Origin: an uncultured Eubacteriales bacterium
GTDB taxonomy: Bacteria > Bacillota > Clostridia > Christensenellales > Aristaeellaceae
Reading direction: 5' to 3'
NCBI GenBank assembly: GCA_902764875.1
Contig: CACWXP010000011.1
Location: forward strand, 1-64,000
DNA length: 64,000 nucleotides
Part shown: one piece after another, positions 1-6,681 of the stretch
Layout of the letters: every line of letters begins with the position of its first letter
Numbering within the stretch: position 1 is the first letter of the stretch
The notes under the pieces: model-generated
The model's database searches: none
Told to the model about the DNA's origin: nothing
What the model saw: only the letters and a program-made list of their open reading frames with translations
Made by a program: the position numbers and the translations under genes

Positions 1-440
1 CCTCCATATCGGACGACGTCCGCGCCCTTCTGGAAGCCTCTGGCACCGGCATCCAGTTACTGTCCTTTCCGGGAGAGGACTCGCAACCGCTGCGCGGCAA
101 GGCGTATGTCGGCAAAGCATCGGATGCGATTGCATCCGCTCTGTCGCAGGCTTGTGCCCGTGGCTTCCTGACCCCAGCAGGCCTGCAGGTGATTCCGAAG
201 GAACCGCTGCCAGCCAGCCTCCATCTGACCGAAGCCGATCTGACCGACCGTCCTGTCTTCGCCGATGCCGGCTGGAAGATGATCCTGTCCACAAATGTCG
301 TCGGCTTCCAGCCTGGGGATGAGATGACGCTGTCCTTTGAGGGCACGACCACAAAGGGCCTGATCGTCTCCCGACTTGTGGACGCCGATTCCTATGCCGG
401 TCCCTGGAAAACGGAACTGCTGATCGAAATCCATTCATAA
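1..440 (+). CDS. Phage tail/baseplate hub-like protein, 3' part only
   Basis: The reading frame is already open at the window edge (first full codon at base 3) and stops at 438-440, so only the C-terminal ~145 residues are present. The end of the protein is a beta-rich segment (GLIVSRLVDADSYAG) directly upstream of a spike-like gene, the place where contractile phages and PBSX-like particles encode the hub or LysM/XkdQ-type protein. The family was assigned from position, not from a diagnostic motif. The next gene starts 26 bases downstream, so the two are probably co-transcribed. Confidence 0.55.
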   Translation, partial: SISDDVRALLEASGTGIQLLSFPGEDSQPLRGKAYVGKASDAIASALSQACARGFLTPAGLQVIPKEPLPASLHLTEADLTDRPVFADAGWKMILSTNVVGFQPGDEMTLSFEGTTTKGLIVSRLVDADSYAGPWKTELLIEIHS

Positions 441-466
441 AGCCTTAACCAGAACGGAGAAGCTAT

Positions 467-835
467 ATGAACAACACCCTTTCCCATGAAGAGCGCGAAG
501 CGCTGAAGCAGGAGATTTTTCATTCCCTGCATTGCGCCCTGCCCGGCAACATCCTTAGTTTCACCCCTGAGACCCAGACCGCCAGTATCCAACCAGCGGT
601 GAAACTCGGCTCCCTCCCGTATCCTGTCCTGACCGATGTCCCGGTTTTCATGCCTGTTCCCTTTGAGATCAACCCAGGCGACGCCTGTCTGGTGATCTTC
701 TCCGACGTCGATATCGACAACTGGTTCGAAACAGGAGAAACCTCCGCGCCGAATTCGCCGCGGAGGCATTCACTGTCGGATGGTTTTGCGTTTGTGGGGT
801 TTCGGGTGGCCGGGTCTCCAGAGAGCAACGGATAA
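467..835 (+). CDS. Gp138 N-terminal-like baseplate spike protein
   Basis: A 122-residue protein with a GGAG ribosome site (454-457) 9 bases before the ATG. It shows the pattern of the Gp138 N-terminal domain: an OB-fold-like start (ILSFTPETQTASIQPAV), PVLTDVPVFMP, then GDACLVIFSDVDIDNWF and a final RRHSLSDGFAFVGF block. This family forms the tip or central spike of contractile tails. It ends right after the N-terminal domain and has no long needle or enzymatic C-terminus. It fits the order hub, spike, gp25-like, baseplate J seen in Mu-like and PBSX-like modules. Confidence 0.7.
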   Translation: MNNTLSHEEREALKQEIFHSLHCALPGNILSFTPETQTASIQPAVKLGSLPYPVLTDVPVFMPVPFEINPGDACLVIFSDVDIDNWFETGETSAPNSPRRHSLSDGFAFVGFRVAGSPESNG

Positions 836-895
836 CTTCCGGTTATCGGTGCATCAATTCGTCGTCAGCGGCGTCTGCGGGCTGAAAGCCGGCGG

Positions 896-1150
896 TTATC
901 CTTTGTAAACCGTTGAAGGGTGGTCCCAGAATGTCTGGACGTATTCGCAGACTGCGTCAAGGTACTCTTTGTCCTTGTCTGTTCTTTTCCTGACCGCTTC
1001 CAAGGTTTTTTCCTTGGACAAGCCGAGCAAATTGCAACCTTGGATAAATGCGGTTTCAAATTTGCATTCTTTCGGGGACAGGCGTCCGTGGTACAAGCCG
1101 CCGGATACTTTTTCCAGCTGTTCAGGATTCATCTCTTTAATATCGCTCAT
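896..1150 (-). CDS. Double-glycine-leader small peptide (bacteriocin-like precursor)
   Basis: An 84-residue minus-strand ORF within a plus-strand phage tail module. A good ribosome site (AGAAGGAG) lies 9 bases upstream of the ATG. The N-terminus, MSDIKEMNPEQLEKVSGG, matches the GG-type leader of class II bacteriocins, lanthipeptides and Nif11-like precursors (E-L-x-x-V-x-GG). Cleavage after G18 would release a 66-residue product with cysteines at 29, 39 and 68. No peptidase-transporter or modification enzyme is in the window. A -10-like TATAAA lies at 1217-1222. The surrounding DNA (about 1150-1395) is visibly more AT-rich than its neighbours, which suggests a separate origin. The product could also be a non-bacteriocin GG-secreted peptide. 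Confidence 0.65.
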   Translation of the reverse strand: MSDIKEMNPEQLEKVSGGLYHGRLSPKECKFETAFIQGCNLLGLSKEKTLEAVRKRTDKDKEYLDAVCEYVQTFWDHPSTVYKG

Positions 1151-1395
1151 GGTCTTTATTCTCCTTCTTTTTCTGACTTTTTTATTTCTGTCAGGCGTTT
1201 ATCGTGCTGACATTCATTTATACGCAGCCGAAGAGGGGGATGGCAGGAATCGTTTGCAAAAAAGTTATTTTCATTTGTTTTGCCGCAATTATCATATCCG
1301 AAAACAGGGAATCGGTCAAACGGTTTTGTACCGAAAATTTTAATGTTGGGAAGTCTATTCTCACTGATTATACACCAAAGGGAGGTGTTTGTCCC

Positions 1396-1755
1396 GTGCT
1401 TCTTCGTCCTGTCGATGCTACCGGCGATATTCTGCCGGTGCGTTCTTCTTCTGATCTGCTTTCTGGCCCGGAAGCTGTGGCCAGGCTGGCCGCGTATAAG
1501 CTATCGCTGTTGAAAGGCGACTGGTGGGAATATCCGGAGGATGGGTTCTTCGTGCTGGAGTTCATGCGCGAGGAACGATTCTCTGAAGCCAACGCCGGGA
1601 TGTTTGCTTCGCGGGTGACGGAGTTTATTCGCGGAGTGGAAGGCGTTTTCGAGGTGGATGATGTGAAGTTTGAAACCGACGGTCGGGTGTTCCGCTATTC
1701 CTGTCAGCTTCCGACGGAAGAGGGCCCGGTGGCGCTGGAATATGCATTTGATTGA
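1396..1755 (+). CDS. gp25/DUF2634-like baseplate wedge protein
   Basis: The open frame runs from further upstream, but the GTG at 1396 has a strong SD (AAGGGAGGTG, 1379-1386 region), and sequence upstream of it is AT-rich and not protein-like, so I start here (119 residues). The protein begins LRPVDATGDILPV and contains WWEYPEDG and FIRGVEGVFEVDDV, typical of the small gp25-like/XkdS (DUF2634) proteins that build the baseplate wedge. It lies directly upstream of baseplate J, as in PBSX (xkdS-xkdT). Family assignment rests on size, motifs and order. Confidence 0.65.
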   Translation: MLLRPVDATGDILPVRSSSDLLSGPEAVARLAAYKLSLLKGDWWEYPEDGFFVLEFMREERFSEANAGMFASRVTEFIRGVEGVFEVDDVKFETDGRVFRYSCQLPTEEGPVALEYAFD

Positions 1756-1765
1756 TAGCAAAGAA

Positions 1766-1833
1766 AAAGTGGGGCTAAAAGAACCGGAAACAACGCAGGA
1801 GCCACTGGCTCCTGCGCCCCATAGGCCCACTTT
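1766..1833 (+). repeat. Structured intergenic repeat A (nested hairpin)
   Basis: Between the gp25-like stop and the baseplate J start. Outer arms AAAGTGGG (1766-1773) and CCCACTTT (1826-1833) enclose a perfect 9-bp hairpin GCAGGAGCC-ACT-GGCTCCTGC (1795-1815). A related copy lies before the next tail gene (2803-2823) with one compensatory pair change. It is not a standard terminator because no T-run follows the inner hairpin; the outer stem does end in TTTTT. Confidence 0.7.
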
Positions 1834-1853
1834 TTGCAAGGAGGTTTCGGGTT

Positions 1854-2771
1854 ATGGCCTACTTTGCTCCCTATATTGATGAAACCGGCATTCACATGCC
1901 GACGTATGAAGACCGGCTGCAGGATCTGTGCGACAAGTATCGCTCGATCTTTGGGCAGGACGCCATGCTGGACCCGGCAGTGCCGGATTATCAGCTGCTT
2001 TCGGTTTTCGCGAAGGCGCTGGATGATACTTCCGCGTATGTGCTGGCGGCTTACAATTCCCGGAATCCGGGATATGCTTCCGGCCAGGCGCTGGATCTGC
2101 TGCTGCCTTTGTACGGCATCAGCCGGGAGGCAGGGGAAACGGATGCCTCCGTTCGCGGGCGCATGAACGCCGCCATTGCCTCCCGGGGCATCTTCACCTT
2201 TGACGCCCTGGCGGCGGCCTTGCGGGAGATTGCCGGGGTATCCCATTTCCTGATCCGGGCCAATGACGAGGATTCTGCTGTCGACGGAATTCCGGCACAT
2301 ACGCTGGCCGTTCTGGTGCAGGGAGGGAACGCCAACCGGATTGCGGAGGCGATCTGGAACAAAAAGCCGCCGGGTATTGGGACAGACGGGTCATTGAGCC
2401 GGGTTGTGACAGACGAAAAAGGCCAGGAGCACACAGTGAAGTTCTCCCGGCCGGGGATGCTAACGGTGCACTTCAATATCACGATCAAAACCTACGACGG
2501 TTTCAGCCTGGATGCGGTGCAGCCGCTTATTCGGGCGGCGTTGATGGACCTGATGAACAACAAGTTCGAGATCGGACAGGAGCTGATTGTTCCGCAGCTT
2601 TACGGGCTGCTGTATCAGGCTGTAGGGGCATATGCTTCAACTTTCGCCATTACGGACATCGTTGTCAGCGGAAACTACGGGGTTTCGCGCGACAAGGTGA
2701 CGCCGGCGTGGAACCAGATCTTCACAATGGTGAGTTCGAGCGAAGCTGTGATCGTAATTGACAACGGCTAA
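1854..2771 (+). CDS. Baseplate J family protein
   Basis: A 305-residue protein with an AAGGAGG ribosome site about 9 bases before the ATG. It has the hallmarks of the baseplate_J family (Mu gp47, PBSX XkdT, P2 gpJ): an N-terminal DRLQDLCDKYRSIFG segment, a central ETDASVRGRM motif where the polypeptide enters the conserved core, FTFDALAAALREIAGV, and a C-terminal beta-rich region. It forms the outer wedge of the contractile-tail baseplate. Length is in the normal range for the shorter (XkdT-type) members. It is flanked on both sides by related structured repeats. Confidence 0.85.
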   Translation: MAYFAPYIDETGIHMPTYEDRLQDLCDKYRSIFGQDAMLDPAVPDYQLLSVFAKALDDTSAYVLAAYNSRNPGYASGQALDLLLPLYGISREAGETDASVRGRMNAAIASRGIFTFDALAAALREIAGVSHFLIRANDEDSAVDGIPAHTLAVLVQGGNANRIAEAIWNKKPPGIGTDGSLSRVVTDEKGQEHTVKFSRPGMLTVHFNITIKTYDGFSLDAVQPLIRAALMDLMNNKFEIGQELIVPQLYGLLYQAVGAYASTFAITDIVVSGNYGVSRDKVTPAWNQIFTMVSSSEAVIVIDNG

Positions 2772-2802
2772 AAACGGACCGGAAGAACCAGATCGATCCA
2801 AC

Positions 2803-2823
2803 GCAGGCGGCACTGTGGCCTGC
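2803..2823 (+). repeat. Structured intergenic repeat B (hairpin copy)
   Basis: Second copy of the element at 1795-1815. The 9-base lead CAACGCAGG and the tail CCTGCGCCCC are identical; the stem is GCAGGC/GCCTGC with an inner CAC/GTG. One A-T pair of copy A is replaced by a C-G pair, a compensatory change. It is followed by a direct repeat of AAAAACGGA (before 2780 and before 2842) and the motif GAACCGTCCCT (2867-2877), which recurs elsewhere in the window. Confidence 0.65.
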
Positions 2824-2918
2824 GCCCCGTGGACCAAAAACGGATCGTGGGAAAGTGAACCCAAAAGAACCGTCCCTGTAGGCCCATTGTGATTGATAAC
2901 GGGTGATGAGGTGATTCT

Positions 2919-3323
2919 TTGGACTACATGACACTCTTCCCGGGCTACACCCGGGACAAGCCGCGGTTCGCGGCTCTGGCCGCTGCCGTGCTGCAGCAGG
3001 TTTACGACCTGATCGCCCTGATTCCGGAGCTGGAATCAGGGTTTTCTGTTGCCCACGCGGTGGGCGCACAGCTCGACGCCCTCGGCGTCTCGCTTTCAAT
3101 CCCGCGGCAGAGCGGCTGGAATGATGAAACCTACCGGAGCATTCTTCTGCGGAAGCTCCGGCGAAACCAGTGGAACGGGCTGAATGACAGCGCTTTTGAG
3201 TATGTCGATGAAGGCGAGACCTTCACCGACAACTGCAACGGAACAGTCACCGCCGTGACAGTGGAGGCGGTTCCCGCCAAAGAAGTCATGCCTGTACCGA
3301 TTGGAATTAGGACTATCGGGTAA
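2919..3323 (+). CDS. DUF2612/DUF2313-like phage tail protein
   Basis: A 134-residue protein read from the TTG at 2919 (GATGAGGTG lies upstream); no better ATG precedes the conserved core. The block VGAQLDALGVSLSIPRQSGWNDETYRSILLRKLRRNQWNG is characteristic of the tail proteins placed between baseplate J and the tail fibre (Mu gp48/XkdU/DUF2612 class), which close the baseplate. The C-terminus is short. No tail fibre gene follows, although one would be expected here. The next gene is a minus-strand reductase. Confidence 0.7.
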   Translation: MDYMTLFPGYTRDKPRFAALAAAVLQQVYDLIALIPELESGFSVAHAVGAQLDALGVSLSIPRQSGWNDETYRSILLRKLRRNQWNGLNDSAFEYVDEGETFTDNCNGTVTAVTVEAVPAKEVMPVPIGIRTIG

Positions 3324-3341
3324 CGGTGAGCCCTCCGGTTC

Positions 3342-3368
3342 AAAAAAACGGCAGCTGGGCGGCTGCCG
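3342..3368 (-). terminator. Rho-independent terminator after the aldo/keto reductase
   Basis: On the minus strand a 7-bp stem CGGCAGC/GCTGCCG with a 6-base loop is followed by seven Ts (plus-strand A-run 3342-3348). It lies 25 bases past the reductase stop. Confidence 0.85.
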
Positions 3369-3392
3369 GATCAGGGGTGTTGCGGTGGAATA

Positions 3393-4382
3393 TCACAGAG
3401 AGAGGGCGTCGATTTCCTGCAACTCTTCTGCGGTGAAGGAGGTGTTCTGAATTGCCTTTACATTATCGAGAATCTGGGCAGGGCGGGAGGCACCGATGAG
3501 CACGCTGGTGACGGCTCCGTCGCGGAGGATCCAGGCCAGCGCCATTTCCGCGAGGGTCTGGCCGCGCCGAAGGGCGATTTCATTGAGACCGCGGATTTTG
3601 TTCAGGGTTTCTTCGGAGAGCTGGGACTCCTTGAGGAAACGTCCGTCCGTACGGACGCGGCTGTCGGCGGGGATGCCGTTCAAATAACGATCCGTGAGCA
3701 AGCCCTGGGCCAGGGGGCTGAAGGTGATGATGCCTTTGCCGAGCTGCACAGAGGTTTCCTTGAGGCCGTTTCTTTCAATCGTACGGTCGAAAATGGAATA
3801 ACGGTTCTGATTGATGACGAAGGGGACGCGCTCTTCCTTCAGGATGGCCTCCGCCTTGCGGAGGGTTGGTCCGTCATAATTGGAAAGGCCGACATAGAGC
3901 GCTTTTCCGCTGCGGACCGCCTGGGCCAGGGCGCCCATCGTTTCCTCCAGCGGGGTGGCGGGATCCATGCGATGATGATAGAAAATATCCACATAATCGA
4001 GGCCCAGGCGATTCAGACTCTGGTCCAGACTTGCGAGAAGATATTTGCGGCTGCCCCAGTCGCCGTAAGGGCCTTCCCACATATAATAACCGGCCTTGGT
4101 GGAGATGACAAGCTCGTCCCGGTATGCATGAAAATCCTCCCGGAGGATGCGGCCCACGTTGGCTTCGGCGGAGCCGGCCTCGGGGCCGTAGTTATTGGCC
4201 AGGTCGAAATGGGTGATGCCGGCATCGAAAGCGGCGCAGCACATGGCCTTCATATTCGCCAGGGAGGCGGTATCGCCGAAATTATGCCAGAAGCCGAGGG
4301 AAACCATGGGCAGCTTGAGGCCGCTGTTTCCGGAGGGGACGTAGGTCATGGACTGATATCTTTCTTTGGACGGTTGATACAT
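3393..4382 (-). CDS. Aldo/keto reductase (YghZ / glyceraldehyde-3-P reductase type)
   Basis: A 329-residue NADPH-dependent (alpha/beta)8 reductase of the AKR superfamily, closest in pattern to E. coli YghZ and Kv-beta-like members. The catalytic tetrad is present: D60 and Y65 (THFDLANNYGP), K96 (VISTKAG) and H136 (DIFYHH). The cofactor-binding C-terminal block VLIGASRPAQILDN is also intact. GGAGG lies 8 bases before the ATG at 4382. It is monocistronic with its own terminator. The substrate is unknown; family members reduce L-glyceraldehyde 3-phosphate and methylglyoxal. Confidence 0.9.
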   Translation of the reverse strand: MYQPSKERYQSMTYVPSGNSGLKLPMVSLGFWHNFGDTASLANMKAMCCAAFDAGITHFDLANNYGPEAGSAEANVGRILREDFHAYRDELVISTKAGYYMWEGPYGDWGSRKYLLASLDQSLNRLGLDYVDIFYHHRMDPATPLEETMGALAQAVRSGKALYVGLSNYDGPTLRKAEAILKEERVPFVINQNRYSIFDRTIERNGLKETSVQLGKGIITFSPLAQGLLTDRYLNGIPADSRVRTDGRFLKESQLSEETLNKIRGLNEIALRRGQTLAEMALAWILRDGAVTSVLIGASRPAQILDNVKAIQNTSFTAEELQEIDALSL

Positions 4383-4466
4383 GGCGGATGCCTCCGTTTC
4401 GGTTTTTTGTTTATCTTACCATAAATTCCGCCAAAGAAGAAGGAAAAAACGCCTGAACTTTCCGCA

Positions 4467-5468
4467 TTATTTCTGCATGATTTCGGCGGCGATGGCCGTG
4501 AGATCCAGGCCGTCCAGATCCTTCGCACGGGCGGAGAGGGAATACATGACGCCGGCTTCCTTATCATACCAGAGGCAGCGCTGGACCGAGAATTCACCGT
4601 CCCTGGCCGAGGCGATCGAACCGGCGCAGTTGCCGACCGTGATGGCTTCCTCGTTTTCCCAGGTGTAATACATACCGGAATTGTCGGACAGATGGCCGTC
4701 CTCGAGGGTCATCGCCTCGGCACGGGCGTTAAACTCGGTGTCATTCCAGGTGAACTGGATTTCGGCGAGCTTTTCACTGCTCATAAAGCGATAGGCCACT
4801 TCCCTGGCTTCGGCCGGCACATTGAGGGAGAGACCGGAGAGTTCCTTCAGCTGTTCGGCGGAGACATCCTGCCAGGGATTGGCGAGGGACATGCCGGTTT
4901 CAGCCCGGAAGGACACGAAACCGCTCTGATTCTTTTCGCTGGAAAGGAACCAGGAATCCAGCTCGTGGATGGTATCTTCGGTATCGAAGAGATGGGCCCA
5001 CATCTGCATATCCTCGGAGAGAACGGTGACCGGGGTTCCGGGCTGATAGAGGAGCATATCGTCGCCGGCGCTGATGCCGTAAGGCTCGGTGTAGACAAAA
5101 CGCATGCCATCCTCGATGATTTCCTTTTCTTCGGGGACTTCGGGTTTCAGCTCGTCCACATGCAGCTTCCAGGTGTTTTCATCCACCTGCTCCACAAAGG
5201 AGAAGCGGCCGGTGAAGGAGCAGAAGTAGACGGTTCCGTCGGGATAGGCATCGGTGGCTTCGCCCATTTCGGAATCGTGATACTCACCGGAGAAGGTTCC
5301 GTCCGGAAGGATCCGCATGTCGGTAGACCAACCGCCGGCGCCGCTGCTGAAGGTCCACTCCAGACCCTCCAGGCGGGTGAAGAAGGTATCGGTTTTTTCT
5401 TCCGCGCCCGCGCAGGCGAGGACGGCGACCAACAGCAGGGCCAGGATACAGGAAATCAGTTTCTTCAT
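4467..5468 (-). CDS. Secreted protein of unknown function
   Basis: A 333-residue protein beginning with a clear signal peptide (MKKLISCILALLLVAVLACAGA, then EEK); the likely signal peptidase I site is after AGA. The single Cys near the site is not in a good lipobox. The remainder is acidic and beta-rich, with FSSGAGGWSTDMRILPDGTFSG resembling a lipocalin-like or copper-homeostasis-like repeat strand. I do not recognise the family. SD GTGAGG precedes the start. It stands alone, 84 bases upstream of the reductase and divergent from the mreB-like gene. Confidence 0.75.
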   Translation of the reverse strand: MKKLISCILALLLVAVLACAGAEEKTDTFFTRLEGLEWTFSSGAGGWSTDMRILPDGTFSGEYHDSEMGEATDAYPDGTVYFCSFTGRFSFVEQVDENTWKLHVDELKPEVPEEKEIIEDGMRFVYTEPYGISAGDDMLLYQPGTPVTVLSEDMQMWAHLFDTEDTIHELDSWFLSSEKNQSGFVSFRAETGMSLANPWQDVSAEQLKELSGLSLNVPAEAREVAYRFMSSEKLAEIQFTWNDTEFNARAEAMTLEDGHLSDNSGMYYTWENEEAITVGNCAGSIASARDGEFSVQRCLWYDKEAGVMYSLSARAKDLDGLDLTAIAAEIMQK

Positions 5469-5625
5469 AAATATACCTCACTTTCTTTTCGGGGCGCTTT
5501 TCGCGCTCCACTATTATATACGCACTAAAACGGGCGTTGGTTCCCGGAGGCGGTTGTTTTTTTTATGGGATGATGGTAAGATAGTCGGCGTTGAATTTTT
5601 ACTGACTGAGCGAAGGGAATGCGGT

Positions 5626-6633
5626 ATGGCGGCAAGCGGAGACATCGGAATTGACCTGGGGACATCCAACGTTGTGATTTACATGAAGGGGCGCGGCGTC
5701 GTTTTCCGCGAACCCTCCGTGATTGCGATTGAGCGGGAAAGCGAGCAGATTATTGCCTTCGGCATGGAAGCCTATCGGATGATCGGGCGGACGCCCGCCA
5801 ACATCAACATCGTGCGGCCGCTGGCGCAGGGAGAGATTGCTGACTTTGACCTTACAAGCTCGATGCTGCGGTATTACGTTTCCAACGTGATCGGCAAAAA
5901 GTTCTTTGCCCGGCCGCGGGCGATCCTGGCCGTGCCCAGCGGCGTTAAAGAACTTGAGAAAAAGGCGCTGATTACGTCGATGTTCGACGCGGGGCTGCGG
6001 CGGACGCAGATTCTGGACCGGACGATCGCGGCGGCCCTGGGGGCGCAGCTGAACTTCCTCGGATCGTACGGGTGCATGGTGGCAGACCTGAGCGCGGGAG
6101 GGACGGATCTGGCCGTGCTGAGCAACGGGATCGTTGCGGTTATGAGCTCGGTGCCGGTCGGCGGCGACCAATTCGACGATTCGATTATCCGTTTTCTTCG
6201 GAAGAAATACAACATGCTGATCGGCGAACGCACGGCGGAGCAGGTTAAGATTACACTGGGCGGGGCCATGCGGCGGAACCCGAAGGTGACGATGGACATT
6301 ACCGGGAGAAACCTGATTTCCGGACTTCCCAAGACGATCTCCGTCGATTCGGACGAAATTTATGAGGCGCTGGTTGACAACGTTAACGAACTGATTGAAA
6401 GCATTCAGGCGGTGATTGAAAGAACGCCGCCGCAGCTGGCCAGCGACATCCTTGAAGGCGGGGTTACGCTGACGGGCGGCGCCGCGATGCTTTACGGGCT
6501 GAGCGAGGCGATTTCGGACGCGATCCGGATTCCGAGCCGCGTTGCGGAAGAAGCGCGGGACTGCGTCGTGCTGGGCTGCGCAAAGGTGCTGATGAATCCT
6601 TCGTCGATGCGGCATCTGCTGTCGGTTTCCTGA
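5626..6633 (+). CDS. MreB-family actin-like protein with an altered nucleotide pocket
   Basis: A 335-residue MreB/Mbl homologue: phosphate-1 loop GIDLGTSN (7-14), EPSVIAI, RPLAQGEIADF, the GGDQFDDSIIRFLRKKYNMLIGERTAEQVK block and the adenosine loop LTGGAAM. Compared with ordinary MreB, the phosphate-2 loop DIGGGTT is DLSAGGT (154-160), and the catalytic-Glu segment EPMAAAIGAG is DRTIAAALGA (131-140). It polymerises beneath the membrane if it behaves as MreB; nucleotide hydrolysis may be changed. No mreC/mreD is adjacent. Start ATG at 5626 is chosen for the GAAGGGA site 7 bases upstream; longer in-frame sequence is antisense to the neighbouring gene. Confidence 0.85.
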   Translation: MAASGDIGIDLGTSNVVIYMKGRGVVFREPSVIAIERESEQIIAFGMEAYRMIGRTPANINIVRPLAQGEIADFDLTSSMLRYYVSNVIGKKFFARPRAILAVPSGVKELEKKALITSMFDAGLRRTQILDRTIAAALGAQLNFLGSYGCMVADLSAGGTDLAVLSNGIVAVMSSVPVGGDQFDDSIIRFLRKKYNMLIGERTAEQVKITLGGAMRRNPKVTMDITGRNLISGLPKTISVDSDEIYEALVDNVNELIESIQAVIERTPPQLASDILEGGVTLTGGAAMLYGLSEAISDAIRIPSRVAEEARDCVVLGCAKVLMNPSSMRHLLSVS

Positions 6634-6647
6634 CAGACCGGAGTCGC

Positions 6648-6679
6648 AAAAAGCAGACCGAAGTTCGGTCTGCTTTTTT
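6648..6679. terminator. Bidirectional terminator
   Basis: A 10-bp perfect stem (AGCAGACCGA / TCGGTCTGCT, 6652-6674) is flanked by AAAAA on the left and TTTTT on the right. It serves both the plus-strand mreB-like gene and the minus-strand synthetase fusion, which stop on either side. Confidence 0.9.
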
Positions 6680-6681
6680 GC

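Noticed and set aside
1204-1395. N-terminal extension of the gp25-like gene
   Set aside because: Upstream codons are AT-rich and unlike a tail protein; the strong SD sits before the GTG at 1396.
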